The position numbers were made by a program, and so were the translations under genes. Below are positions 22,101-37,100 of a stretch of 64,000 nt of DNA, piece by piece. The notes beneath the pieces were generated by a model. That model had not been told where the DNA came from, searched no databases, and saw nothing but the letters and a program-made list of their open reading frames with translations. Position 1 is the first letter of the stretch. Each line of letters opens with the position of its first letter. Source of the DNA: Ancistrus triradiatus (taxonomy: Eukaryota; Chordata; Actinopteri; Siluriformes; Loricariidae); NCBI GenBank assembly GCA_025084515.1, contig JAJAGP010000207.1, positions 62,001 to 126,000 on the forward strand, in the 5' to 3' direction.

Positions 22101-25100
22101 AGTGTTTACTGTGGTCACGAAGGTCTGAAGTCAGCACGCGTGTGTTTAGTGTCCTGAAGTGACGCAGACACACACCTTTATTTCACGTCAGTGAGAGAGC
22201 CTACTAGCATTTAGTTTTCGAGAAGCCACTTTTTCAACCAATATAACGACTCCCAACTCTCACTGCCTCAGCTGTACAACGCAGAACAATTGCTGATTTG
22301 GGAAGGGTGAGGTTCTCCTCTGAAGCCAACCACTCTTTACTGAAAATCTGGCACTTGCGCAATGTGACAGCACAGCTAAAAGCTGCTTTTACAAGAGAGC
22401 TCACTCCCACGTTACACATGAGCTAACAGGTGCCTGTGATTGCCTAGTGTTGCTGTGAGGACTCAGGAATGCCATCCTTCCCCTCCCAGAAAGCAGGTTC
22501 TCGTGCACACCAAGCCACATACGGCTGCAGTATCCAACAATTGTGGGTTAATGGTCTTGAGCACTGCAGTACCTGAACCACCGAGCCACCAGAATCCCAC
22601 AGTCTAGACTAGAGACATCCATGACTTGAGACACCAGTGTATACACCAAGTTCCATGATAATGGGCAGATCTGCTCTCTGTATGTACATGTAAGTGTGTG
22701 CAAAGAAGAAAGCCTTACGATGATGGGTGTGATGCTGACGCGGGTGAGCATCTGTTTTACAAGCCGGTATCTGTCATACAGCGGTCTGACCGTCAGCCGT
22801 TCCTCACGCGTGACCTAGAGGAAAAATCCACATCAAAGTCAGCACTGGCTCGGAGAACTACACTAATCATTTTATTAGGTACACCACCTTGTTTCTACAT
22901 TCATTGTCCAATTGATCAGTTTCACTTAACATATAGAACCAACACTTGTTTCTCTACACACTTTCTCTCCTTTGTTCTCGAATGGTCAGAACCTCCACAA
23001 ATAATAATATTTTATTCATAAGCGCCATTCAAGACACTCAAGGACACTGAAGAACATAAAACAGCAAGTTAAATGGACAATACAAATGACAGAGGGAAAC
23101 TTTGTAGATGTAAAGTCAAAGACAGCAGCTCATCTTCCACAGTTTGTGTTAGTCATCCTCTAATCCTTCATCAGTGCTCACAGGATGTGGGTGGCTGGAC
23201 ATTTTTGGTTGGTGCACTATATTCAGTCCAGCAGTGACACTGAGGTGGTTTAAAACTCCAGCAGCACTGCTGTGTTTGATCCACTCGTACCAGCACAACA
23301 CGCACTAACACACCACCACCACGTCAGGGTCACTGCAGTGCTGAGAACGGTCCACCACCCAATAGTACCTGATCCTGAGTACAGGGCACTAACAAAGTTC
23401 GTGGAGAAACAAATGGACTGCAGTCTGTAATTGTAGAACTACAAAATGCTTCTACATGGTAAGTGGAACTGATAAAATGGATCATAAGTGTAGAACAAGG
23501 AGGTGTACCTAATAAAGTGATCAGTAACCGATCAGTGTTTTTGGGGCTGATACCAATCGAGGGCGGGCTCGAGACAAAACATGGGCTGCATCCGAAACCG
23601 CGTACTTACATACCGAACTTCAGGACTACAACAAACTGTGTGTGTGTGTGTGTCAGGCAGCACTGGATTTTTAACACATCTTTTAAACACAAAACCTGCA
23701 GGACAACCTGGATAATTGTTTTTATTGTAAGAGTCTTGTTTGCTGAGGTTATTTTGGGCTAGGCTCTTTTCCCAACAGTGGTGGCAGCATCGTAAATGTT
23801 TTCAAACAGACTGCAACGATTTCAACCATTTTAGGAACCTGCTATAACAAATCATGACAAGGCTTTATGAATGTTTTTGCTGGTTCTCAAACGAGGCATA
23901 AACCAGGCTTTATACTGTCTTTATAAATACAGACTCTTTCTCAGTCTGTCATGAACAGCATTTATGCACACTTTCACATTAAGCATTTAAATACACCATT
24001 ATTTGTGTGCGTCTGAGTGATGGAGAGAGAGCAAGCGAGAGAACAGAAACTTACAGGGCGGCCGTGCAGTCCCTCGTAATACAGCAAGTTTCTCTGCAGC
24101 ACTGTTTTCTCACATGCCAGCTGCTCCTTGGTCATTTTCTGTCCATAGAAGACAAAACCGTTAATACGCCGTGCCCTTCATGAATTTTAACTCCTACATG
24201 TTCAAGTACCTTATTAGTATCTTGGTACTTGTATTTCAATGCTGACACCAGCTAACAAGGGAATGCATCAAACTAGTCATTTTGTAACCAAATAGTCAAC
24301 TACTTCCTACAATAAGTAAATATAAATATTAATTATACAACTGTTCCAATGAAAATTGACCTGTACAGGTATACACTGTTTAACGTCCATCCGATCAACG
24401 TCTGTTCGCTTTAATGGCCGAGGTCTTAAGCATTATAACAGGAAATAAGTCTGTCTTAGATGAATCATATTCACGTCTGAATGACAGAAATGTAATACGA
24501 GCTAATGTTCTGAGAAGTGAAGGAAATTGAGGCACAGAAAAGAGCATCACTGCCTCGAAAGAAAGACTTTAATCGTTTAATTACTTGTTTTTAATATTTG
24601 TTTATTACGTGTTTAACAACACAGAGTCCAAGTTCGAGATCGAACTGGGAAACTCTGGAGACGAGGCGACTGCACTAACCACTTGTGCTACCGTGTCGCC
24701 CCTTGAAAGGAAGAAACATTGTAGTATTCCTCTTTAGTTTGTGCTTTCGATAAGTGTTTTAAGTTTAATAAAAGATAAGAGTTACTGTATTGTACAGTAC
24801 TAAATGTTTTCAAATTGTATTTTAATTTATATTACTGTTTCAAATAAGCAGTATGTGCAAAGTACCTAAACTACTACGTGACTATTGTGATGTCAGCGTT
24901 CATTTCGGTCACTGTCCTATTTCACAGAAGGTGATGTGGACGTTAAACAGTTCATTCCTGCACTGAGATTTTGTGTAAGAAAATAAGTGTATTATAGTGG
25001 TACTGACTCTGACGTCCTCGGGAAAGCCTTCTTCTCGCTTAGTTCGGAGATTCTGCTCGATGAGCTGGAACGTCTCTTCATGGGTGGGCCGACGACCCTC

Positions 25101-28100
25101 TCTTTCAGTGGGCTGCTCAGAAGCTGGATGTTCCAATGTGGAGCCAAAGCTCTTAGGCAGCGTGTTGCTGCGTGGCCGCGTCTGCGGCATTAGTTCGCTC
25201 TCTGCCTTGTGTTTGGCATCTGCGCAATTAACGCACACACAGACAGAAAGACAGAAGTGAGAGTTGATATGAGAAAAGATGGATCAATAAAATACAGCCC
25301 AGAGAACAAATTAAAGGAATATGCCATTGTTTTTCAAACTAATCTCCGAACCGTGCGTTTACACGAGTGGGCACAAGTCATTGTCTCAGTCAGTTCAAAT
25401 TCAGTCAGTGTTCGTCGCTGTACAGCTTAGCCAAGAAATGGTAATGGAAATTTATTTTACAGCCTACTGTATATAATTACTATAGTATAATTACTGCATC
25501 AGTGCTCCCACTGGTACCATTGCTCTTCCAAAACAAATTAATAATAAAAATAAATCAATCCAACGCTTTGGGGACTGTCCTGGGAATCCCGATTGCCACC
25601 CTGTGCATGTATTACGAAATGGTTAACTGCACTAACACACGATATTAGATTGTCATTTAGCAAACACTCTTATAAATCTCTAATACATAATAGCTTCCTT
25701 GGGTATTACAGAAGAAAAACAAAAGGTAAACAGAGCAGACTTTTCTTTAGGAGGAGGGTGACGACGCATCTCTCTCCTCTGTCTGTTTCGTCCAAGCTGA
25801 GATAACTTGGCACTTATCCTGGCTCTCTTCCCTTTCAGAAATTGCTACGCTGTCACCTGTATGACTTTAATTCAATTTTCTCATGATTATAGTTCCTACA
25901 TTTGATATTCAAAAGATATTCCTCGTTTCATTTCTGAAGTGTAAACAAGCAACCAAAACTTTCATCCTCTCCAATTACAAGAAATCACTAGACAGAGATT
26001 TACAAATTGTAAACAAAATGCTCTATTGTAGCTTGACCATACCTTCAAGTGAAAATATAACTTTTTTATTTCTGAAAAGTAACAATTCAAAATAATGTGC
26101 ACGTTTCTCGTATAACAATTTAAACAAAAAGAATCGTTAGTCCCCTGCAATTTATAAGGAGTTTTAAATGCATATGGGGGCATGATGTATGATGGTGGTT
26201 TAGTTGCGGCATACTTTCCACAACTAAACCCACCGTGTATGACACAGGTGAACTGTCTCTGTACCACCCAAGCATCCGGTTCTAAGTTTTTGGTTTACTC
26301 AACCAAACACTGCTGCAGGAACGGAAATCAGGGGTGAGAAGGTGCTGGGTGATGTCATAACCTAGACATTCAGTTGGTGTGCCCAATCTAAGGGGACAGT
26401 CTCTGGTTTTTTTCACTTTACTGCGTCACAAAACGTTGCATAACCTGAGAAAATCTACGCTGAAATGTCGCTTTGTCTCCGTGTTGAAGCTCAGTGGAGC
26501 TTGGAAATAAATGGTCACCTGTCACTCTCTGGTGTAAACACAGGGTTACGCATTTGTACCATATTAGTGATTACCACAGCCCTGAATTTTGACATGTTTT
26601 CCTGTACTGAGAAACATTTCCCAGAGATGTTGGCTTTTAGTTCAGGCTATTATTTACCAACAGCAAAATTGAATGAGGGTCAAAACATTAACTGACAGAA
26701 TTAAAAATCCTAATACACACTTCCAGTAGAAGATGTATGAATAATTACGCTTTTCTGTATTTACCACTACATGGAAACATGTCGAAACTCCTGTCCATGG
26801 TAATGAATAAGCTAAAGAATGAAAACATACTCTATATCCTCTCAGAAAAACGCATAAAGAAATAATAACGTATTACTAACATCAGCACACAAATGAGATG
26901 GCTGCTTAAAAGCACATCATCGAGTCCAGAGACCATAATCCCTCCCTTAAATGACAGGACAAAAGCACAAAAAACCCCAACAAAAACGTCTGAATTGGAC
27001 TAAAGAACTGACAGATGGCTGAGAGTGTACCCAATGGAGGGTGCGCCTACAAGACCGCATTCAAAGACAAAAACCAAGGAAAGAAGACAGGAGAGAGGAC
27101 CACAAAGAGCTAAGGGAAATCCAACAAGGAAGTTCTCATGTCTACTTACTGCTGCTTGAGTGTACTTACAGAAGTGGGGTGCCTGTCTAGAGACAGTGAG
27201 GGGGCGTAACTGTGTTAAATGGGGTGTGTTCAGGGCGGACGAGTGGCGTCTGTGTGAATGAAGCACGGCCTGGTGCCTCAGGGATGCTTTGGGTAAGAGG
27301 TGCTGTCGTCCTGCAGATCAGGGTCGTCCCGGGAAAGTTTAGTTAAAGAGAGAGAGAAACTTATTCGGGGGTGCACCTCTGAGGGGGTGTTACATGGTTA
27401 TGGAATGAAAAAGGGTGGCAGCCAATCAGAATGGGCCAACACGTGAGAGTGGGTGGGGTCCCGTGTGAGATGGAGCAGTGATGAGGAGACCCGTCTGCTC
27501 TGTGGGTCTTGTTGCCCATACAGAGCCAAATAACAGCTAATCACTGAGGACCAACCCAAGACCCAGACACCCCTTGCTCTCAGTGCTCACACTCTTACGC
27601 ACGCACAGGACTTACCTTTAAGCTGTTTGCGGATTTTGTTGAGGTCAGTCATCCATTTGAGGACCTTGGGATTAGCTGCTTTGTCAGCATGAGACGGCTG
27701 GAAAATGAAAGATGATTTAAGTTTTCATTTCGAATTTCAACTGTCACGGTTCTTCTGAGGCCTGTTTAGCTTCTGTTACTTTATAAATGAGTGCATGTCT
27801 GTATATATTAAATACAGGGGTACCTCGGTTCTCGTTAGTTCGTTCCAGAAGGCTTGTCGAGAACCGAAAACGACGAGTACCGAGCAAATTTGTCTCATAA
27901 CAAATAATGTAGATTGAAGTAATCCGTTCCAGACTCCCAGAAAACCCACACTGTATAAGGCATTATATGCATTAATGGAGCTGTATTGCACAGGTGCTCC
28001 CTGATTTACTGAGGGGATATGTTCCGACAAATCCATCATAAGTTACATGTATCATGACCTGAGGAGTTTAATTAGTGTTTGGTAGAGCGGTCCATAGTGT

Positions 28101-31100
28101 ATCATAGCGGAGTTATATGGAAAGGACACCATGATGTTTAAAACTTACATCAATCTACAGCTGACTAATATCATTAACACAAAGCTTATTTTATAAAGTG
28201 TCAAAAAATCTCATGTCATTTAGTGAGTGATGGATTGAAAGTGAAAAGTAAAAGCAACACTTACTCTACTGAAGAACTCCGGGCACTAGCGTAGCTGCTA
28301 AGCTAACTGCAGCCTGTATTCTGGAGCATTCAATTCCTGTTTTGCTTTTGGTTGGCTCCCTAACCTTTTTAAGATCCACAGAGACTTATTTGCACTAAGA
28401 ATATAGTACGATCGTCTCTGAGGGTTATTTTGAACCTGAATCACTGTGTACTGAATCATGAATCGAGTCACGTGGCTCGACTCGTACAAGATTAAGCATG
28501 TGCGCCGAGTATCAAATTTTTCTAGTCAAAATGCGTTGATAACCGAATTTGATGAGTTCGGAGGTGGTCGAGAACCGAGGTATCACTGTATTAAAATATA
28601 TTAAATCACAATTTGTACCGCGAGTTGACCCTAAAGAAATGTTTTTTCCATTAAAACAGCACTACACAGCCATAAGAGCAGGTAAACTTCAACTGACGCA
28701 TTTATTCCTTTTCTAAAATTATTCAGTAACGTTAATTTCCCGTCTTATCAGCAAAACGTACAACGAACATCACCACCAGATCAGTGTCACTGCAGTGCTG
28801 ACCATGATCAACCACCCAAATAGAACCTGACCAGTGCTGTGGAGACCCTGGCCGTTAGAGCACAGAGTAAAGAGGACTAAAAGTATGGAGAGAAACAGAT
28901 GGACTAGTCTGTAATTGCAGAACTACAAAGTGCTTCCATATGGTAAGTAGAACTGATAAACTGGACAATGAGTGTAGAGGAGATGTGCCCAACGAAAAGT
29001 GACTGGTATATGAACACACAACATCAGCTTCCATTTGAGATGTTCTAGGAAAAGACTCAGAATTACAGAACTATTCTGGTTCTAAGCTTTGTGACGTTTT
29101 CAAAGCAATTAAAAAAAATTAGCGAGAATCTACCGATAATTATTACAATTCACTTAGGTTTAAGTGTAAGAGAGATAAATTAAAATCTGTTTTGTGTATT
29201 CCAGTTAAAGTCAGTATTTCTATCGAGTAATTATGCAGTTTAAATTTCAGTACAGTGTTATTTGATTTCAATCGACATCATTTGCTTTCAGTCAACTCCA
29301 ATAACCCTGCACATGCTACTTTGTGAAAACAAAATAATGAGTGCTAACCATGTAGTTCTTTTCTTTCTCAAACTGCTCCTCAAACTGCTTGATCTTCCTC
29401 TTCAGGTTCTGGAGTTTCTTGGTGAGCTGCTGACAGACATTGTCTCCCTTTGCACTCTCTTTGGAGCTGAAGGAGGCACGGCGAGGCCTGGATGGGATCC
29501 GAGGACAAAGACAGATGAAGCCAAATCACTGCATAATGATGTAAGAACTAAAAATGTGTGCATGTGATCAGTGAGGCTTTTCTTTGGAGGTCTTTACCTC
29601 CCACAGGACAGAGTTTTGTTTGAAGAGGTGGCATCAGAGTCCTGCTGCAGGAAACGCTGGCTGTGGCCGTAATCCAGAAAGTGACGCGCCAGCAGCGGCT
29701 GGGCATCTTCACCCAGAGGGAGGGGCAACATTCGGCCAGCCAGTGGAGACAACTGCGCCTCTCCAGACTCGCTCTCCTCCTGCCATGACATGAACACTGG
29801 AACGGGGTCTACAAAGACACAGCCAAGCAGTGTCACCAAATCTGAGACATCTAGCTTCAAAATGAATAAGCACTTCTTGTTGGGAAAAACAAACTTCAAG
29901 TGGATGTACTAAGAACGCAGAGCCCAGGACCACAGAAGGGTGAGGGGATTTGCTGCAGGGCCAGCACGGCATTTAAGGGTAGAAACAACACACTGACGAC
30001 AACAGGCAGTCAAACACACTACCGAGAGCTAGTGAAATGGAGGAGGAGGACTCATGTTCTTGGGATTACAGCACAGTGGCACGGAACAAAGCAAATTTCC
30101 TTGAACCACATCTGTAGCACATGGGTGATCATTAAACAAGATCAACATGAGCCCCTGTACGGATAAAAGAACTTTAAAAGATAAAATAAGCTCTGAATCT
30201 TTATAGTTCATCCCTTGAGAGGTGGGTCTGCCATTTCCGAGTGAGGAATCTGCCATTAATCTAATCACCAATGGATACAACAAATTCTTAGAGAACTTAA
30301 TGACTCTCTATGGCTCGAATATCACAGTTGGATAAAACTTAAGAAGAATACAAAAAGGTTATTAACTGGCATTTTAGGGAGGTTGAAACATCTGACAGAC
30401 TAAATCTGTTCAGTACAACCAACTCTGGTACCACCGTTTGTCTGTGGAGATTCCCTACCTGCCTGCTTCATATCATACAACAGTTCTGACTTTATAACCT
30501 GACTAGTTGAGAAGCGTTTCACCAAAACAGCATCACGGCGCCCAGGAGGTTGGGTCCCTTTTTGAGTCTTGGTCCTCCCAAGGTTTCTTCCTAGAACTAG
30601 GGAGTTTTTCCTTGCCACTGTCGCCCTAGGCTTGCTCAATTTGGGATTGGACGTAGTTATTAGGAGATAATCTAAACTTGTAAAGTTGCTTTGAGACAAT
30701 GCTCCATTGTAAAAAGCGCTATATAAATAAATCTGACTTGACTTGACATCACTCCCGTGACGCCTCACCAAATAGGTGACACATTGCCAAGTAACGACAA
30801 GCTTTATGTAGACAAACATAATGTATACAAATCACACAATAACCCTGATAACTAAACTCTTCTTTAATTCTTAATGGATTTCATTGTTATTTCTGTCCTT
30901 TATTCTTTCATCTTCGACAATTTGCACTTTCCATTTCAAACTAATACTTGGTGGTGTTATATAATCCATATGCCTTTTGTAGCACGCTGTGTTAGGGCAG
31001 GGCAGGGAATTATTAGCGTTGCATAGCAACAACTCATTTGTTGTGGATCTACTTTTTCACAAAGGTACGGTCAAATGTTAAAGCATATTTAATACAATCG

Positions 31101-34100
31101 GCAGGGTTTCCTTGATTTATTTCGCTTCTTAAATTTGTTGTAAAAACAACATGTAACAACAAAATCTAATAGACCACACAATGTCACGAGTTATCTCAAA
31201 CAACATAAAGCTGTGATTCTCTATGGTCAACGTCAAATCGATTTATATTGCGCTTTTTGGAGCATCGTCTCTAATTAGTTTTACAAAAATCTCAGTGCAA
31301 AGGCCAAATTCAGCAAGAATGGGGCAACAGTGGCAAAGAAAACTCCCTAAATTTTTATCAGAAAACATTTACATTTACAGCATTTAGCAGACGCCCTTAT
31401 CCAGAGCGACTTACAATTGATACAATTTTACAATACAAGCAATTGTGGGTTAAAGGTCTTGCTCAAGAACCCAACAGTGGCAGCTTGGCAGAGGCAGGAT
31501 TTGAACCCTGGACCTTCTGGTCCAGAGTCCAGTACCTTAACCACTTGGCTACCACAGTAACCACAAGAAAAGAATAGTTTAAAGACAGAACATAATATTA
31601 GGAGAGGACATTACTGTTTAGAAAGTGTGTTTACATACTTTTGGACATGTAGCTGTCTTTTGTGCTTTTCCTGTTTGTGGTTGACAAATTTGCTAAGCTG
31701 AGTTATAACTTAGACAAGGGAGTGAGATTGCAGCGTTCAAGTCCCAATTGTTACGTAATTCTTTTATATATCATATTCATTTCATAAAGTTAAACTGTGC
31801 TGACTAAGATGATATAACTGGAAATATTTCTCAAATCTCACAATCTGAGTGACGAGCCCATTTCATAAGCCAACACCTGCCCTTGGGCTTTATTTAGAAC
31901 GGAGTTTGGAATTTGCACTTTTTCTCAGTATTGGCAGATGTGTTAAAATAAGTCAATTAAAATTAATTGTGTTACTTTTTTTGCTTGCTCGTCTTTACCT
32001 CTGAACAGCGGCTTCAACTGAATGGCATTATTACTGCTTAATAGTTTAATAACATCAACATTTCCCATCTCGTTAGCTACAACATTTAATTACTGAAATG
32101 ACACCTTTTGAATTAAATGTTAATTTTATTAGGTGCTTTCATACAAAAACATTTGCAAGCTGTTATCTCATGTGCCCTGTGACAGAATCTGCTGCCGCAC
32201 AATTCTGACCAAAGTATATAAACAAGTTTACAAATTCGTTCACCTCGCTTACTAATTTTCCTTCCTATAGGCTAATGGTGCTCTATATAATATATAGATA
32301 TTAGGGAATAGTGATCAGGGAACAATTTCAGAATGATCTCGACTACAATTCCTTTACAGGGTCGAGAAACAACAAGATAAAAACATTATCTTGTTATCAG
32401 TGCATTTGCAAGTCCTAGTTAATTTGATGTTTGTCTTTAGGTTTCACATTTGGTAGGCATAGATTAGTTTAAAACAGTGTAGTAGAGATGCCCTGATGTA
32501 CGACAGCATCAGTGGCACAAACACAGCCACATGAGCAGCACAGAGCTTTTACTAACTTTAATTCAGAATTTGGTTCACGTGTGCACAGAGCTTTAAACAT
32601 GGCTCAGCCACTTGCCGGTTTGTTTAAGAGTCACTGCTGATGCATGTTCATGATGAGAGAGGGAGTGTAACATTTCAGTTGTGTTTTGAGTCCTACTTGG
32701 TCAGCTAAATAGTCTCGCTCTATATAACGCATTACTAATGAGGGAGTAGGGAGACTAATGAGGGAGTAGGGAGACTAATGAGGGAGTAGGAATTTATTTC
32801 AGACACAGCCATTTCTTCAGCAGAGAAGGTCTTCGGTTTAGTGTTTGCAATACATGCATAGCGAAAATAAGCCGAGGAACAACAACTCTGAAAACGTTCA
32901 GAAGAACAGATTTTATGTGGAATTAGGGGTGGGCGATACGGTAAAAATATTATCTCGCAATATTTAAAGATGTTTTCACGATTTACGATATATGTGATCA
33001 GACAAAATGCATCAGTATGAAAGATTCATAAAAACTGCTATTCAAATATTGTCTATGCTATAATATTCAAATAATATCTATACTAAGTGGTCCAATTAAA
33101 GAGGACAGATTACACTCTTTATAATAAATCAGACGATATCCTCAGTCTGCTCAGAAGAGCGATAAACTATCATGATACGATAAAATATCGTCATATTGCC
33201 CACCCCTAACTAACAAAAGCAAAGAGGTTAAAGCTAAAGGTAGTCAGAGCCCAGAGCCAGGCACAAGCCAGCAGCCCCTGCTATCTTTCTTTAGCAATGA
33301 AGAAGGTTCCATTAAAAGAAAAGTTAAACAAAAATGTTTCTGTACGCTGTCATTTAGAATTCTTAGACACAAAGAAAGTAAGAATCGGCCAATCATATGT
33401 TTTGAAAAAACCATTCCAAGCCATTCCAATACAGCCTCACACCACTTCATTTCACACAACTCCAACTCAGCAAGAGGGGAATTTAGAGGAAGCGCAGCGT
33501 TGCTAAACAGTGCCACCAGAGGCCTTCAGTACTAGTGCCGGGTGCAGCCAGGCATGCTAACAGCGACACGTTGGCCCGTAGGGAGAGCTAAGGTGAGATT
33601 CCATTCCCTAGAGCCAAGAGGCCCAGAGTGTCCATGAATAAAGAAGTACTGGAACACAGCCCGATGCTATGGAAACATAGCCGGTCCACTAAACAGTTTC
33701 CATGTGCGTGACAGGTGATTCATTAGGGAGAAGCTGTTGTGGAGGGCAGAATGAGACCAGTGGGAGACAGCCATACTAATTGGGTGTGAGAGAAGTGGCG
33801 AGGCATGGGTTAGTCACAAACTGAAAGGGGTGATTAACGGAGTTACTTATTATGAGGAGGCAAGAATGGCTGCCAAGCTACTACTTACCATGCCCTTCCC
33901 TTTGCAGGTGCATACATGTGAAGTCTATGAGGGGAAAAGTGTTGGGGCATGATGCTGACCATGGCATGTGTGAAGAAAAAGAGAAGACAGAGGGAAAGAG
34001 ACAGCACAGAAGACCCAGTTGAGCTTTATGTCATCATCCATCCATCCACACACACACAGACTTTATGATATGGAGTAAATGGCTGAAGTGAAAATGAGTT

Positions 34101-37100
34101 ATGAACAGTCCCTGTAGTCCCGCTGTGCCTCTGGGATATATGCGACAAAACATAAGCAAGGACACTGCACGTAAAGGTTTCTGCTCCATTAGGAGTGCAT
34201 TTGCACCATTAACCTTTGATTAAATCTCTCCATCTACTTACAGTTCACCTGTGAAGGACACAGGGTTTTCACCTTATCTGATCTAGCACAGGTCATAGCA
34301 AGATCATGTGTAAAGGCCTTTTAACACCGAGTTTGATTTTTTAGGGTGAAAAAAATGCGTGTCAAGTTCTGAAAAAGAACACGCGTATATCAATGCCGTC
34401 CTTCACACCGAGTCCGAAACTGACGGACTGCAATGCTGTGTACATTTTTTAAATATTTTTTAACAAATCAGAGCCTGTTCTCATTTCTGCGTCGTTCGAA
34501 TGCGTTACAATCAGGCTGACCAATCAGAGGCAGAACAGCTCATCCTGCTAGTATCAGAACAAGCAACACGCTGACTATAAAAACATGGATATTAAAGAAA
34601 ATATCTGTCGGAATATAGCTGAAAGGCTGGAGAACGATGCTGAAAACACAAACTACAGCTTCTTGCACTAATCTTTGTTCGTGTCTTTGTGTTTTTCCAA
34701 GTTGACAATTTGAAAAAGACACAATCTCTGTGACACATTAAGAGAAGGGACAATAAAAAAACCCACATCAGACTTGGTGTGAAGGTCCTACTATGTTAGA
34801 AATCGCATTCGTTTCTTTCTTGCGTAAAAATCATACTCGGTGTGAAAAAAATAAACCTTAACAGAGAGGTGCCTCTTGCTGGTACGTAAGAATTAGGAAA
34901 AAAAACATTTGCAGTGAACCCTCCTCTCTGCCACACAGAAACGTCCACCAGACTGATGCAAAGCAATTCAAAAGCAAGCCTCTATGGTTGTCAGCAGCAC
35001 TAACTAGATAAGCCGTGTTACCTTCCTGCTCTCCATCAGGAATGACAGCGTTTAGATTATGTTGGCCAGAGCTGATCTTCTGGTCGAGCTGCTCTCCGCT
35101 TTCTGGGTTAGCATTCAGATCACACACATCCTGCAACACAAGAACTGAGTTAGCCAGTGGCTCGAGTGTCCAAGCACAGCATCAGGATGGGGCTGACAAT
35201 ATACTCACATTGGTGGTAACATCACTCTGCTCCATGTGCTCACACTCAGGGTTTGTTTGTAGTCTGTGTGAAGTGAGAAAAATGTGTTTAGAAACATTTC
35301 ATGCAAGCATGGATTCATAGTTCACTTGTTCTATTCTGTGGTCAGAGTAAAACCATGCATTTTTAAATATGCTCCCAGAGGGAGTTACTGTCACAGCTGA
35401 AATATAGCCTGTGTTATTAAAGGTATCTCTCTGTAATTAACACTCACACTAGTAAGACAGAAATCAAAAGTAAATAAAGGTAAACAGCGTTTAAGGACCA
35501 TCCGATCAACGACCTTGTAAAACCAAGGCCTTAACAATTATAACAAATTATAATAGAAAATAAAACTGTTTTTTAAGTCCAGATGTTGCAGCCATTAACA
35601 TCTGGTCAAATTAAAAAAGGTTTATCATGGAAATCAGTGTTTCTTCAAGTAGACTCATTCCCTCTTGGTTGTGTGCACCGTGTTACAGTGTTTGTGATTG
35701 TTAGTGTGTGCTTGCAACTGAAGAATCGCAGTGTTGTGTATTTCCTGGAAAGAGTGATAATGTAACAGTTTGGGCTTCAGATGTTTATACAGTGGTGCTT
35801 GAAAGTTTGTGAACCCTTTAGAATTTTCTATGTTTCTGCATAAAAATGACCTAAAACATCATCAGATTTTCACACAAGTCCTAAAAGTAGATAAAGAGAA
35901 CCCAGTTAAACAAATGAGACAAAAATATTATACTTGGTAATTTATTTATTTGGGAAAATGATCCAGTATAACATAGTGAGTGGCAAAAGTATGTGAACCT
36001 TTGCTTTCAGTATCTGCTGTGACCCCCCTCTGTGCAGCAATAACTGTAACTAAACGTTTCCTGTAACTGTTGATCAGTCCTGCACACTGGCTTGGAGGAA
36101 TTTTATCCCATTCCTCTGTACAGAACAGCTTCAGCTCTGGGATGTTGGTGGGTTTCCTCACATTAACTGCTCACTTCAGGTCCTTCCACAACATTTCGAT
36201 TAGATTAAGGTCAGGACTTTGACTTGGCCATTCCAAAACAAGAACTTTATTCTTCTTTAACCATTCTTTGGAAGAACGACTTGTTGTTGAGGGTCGTTGT
36301 CTTGCTGCATGACCCACCATCTCTTGAGATTCAGTTCATGGACAGATGTCCTGACATTTTCCTTTAGAGTTCTCTGATATAATTCAGAATTCATTGTTCC
36401 ATCAATAATGGCAAGCCGTCCTGGCCCAGATGCACCAAAACAAGCCCAAACCATGATACTACCACCACCATGTTTCACAGATGGGATAAGGTTCTTATGC
36501 TGGAATGCAGTGTTTTCCTTTCTCCAAACATAATGCTTTTCTTTGAAACCAAAAAGTTCCATTTTGGTCTTATCCGTCCACAAAACATTCTTCCAATAGC
36601 CTTCTGGCTTGTCCACGTGATCTTTAGCAAACTGCAGATGACCATCAGCTTTCTCCTTGCAACTCTGCCATGCACACCATTGTTGTTCAGTGTTCTTCTG
36701 ATGATGGACTCATGAACATTAACATTAGCCAATGTGAGAGAGCCTTCAGTGGCTTAGAAGTTACCCTGGGCTCCTTTGTGACCTCGCCAACTATTACACG
36801 CCTTGCTCTTGGAGTGATCTTTGTTGGTCGACCACTCCTGCAGAGGGTAACAATGGTCTTGAATTTCCTCCATTTGTACACAATCTGGTTTTTGTTTTGG
36901 TAGAGATGGTTTTATAACCTTTTCCAGCCTGATGAGCATCAGCAATTTTTTCTGAGGTCCTCAGAAATCTCCTTTGTTCGTGCCATGATACACTTCCACA
37001 AACATGTGTTGTGAAGAGCAGACTTTGATAGATCCCTGTTCTTTAAATAAAACAAGGGGCCCACTCCATGTCATCCCGCTGATTGAAAACACCTGACTAA

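Noticed and set aside
21711..22157. Ser-rich open frame on the + strand
   Set aside because: It is the complement of the acidic fam13b exon 21795-22090; the - strand has the homology and splice sites.
22869..23524. Possible gene from scattered open frames
   Set aside because: TA-flanked termini and matches to other repeat copies show it is a non-coding MITE.
26192..26234. Small inverted repeat as a regulatory hairpin
   Set aside because: Arms are short and imperfect and nothing nearby supports a function.
27000..27560. Possible extra fam13b exon or promoter
   Set aside because: Flanking exon phases already join without it, and no conserved residues or paired splice sites were found.
32733..32792. 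Short regular repeats as a CRISPR-like array
   Set aside because: Only three contiguous 20-bp units without spacers, inside a transposon, in a vertebrate genome.
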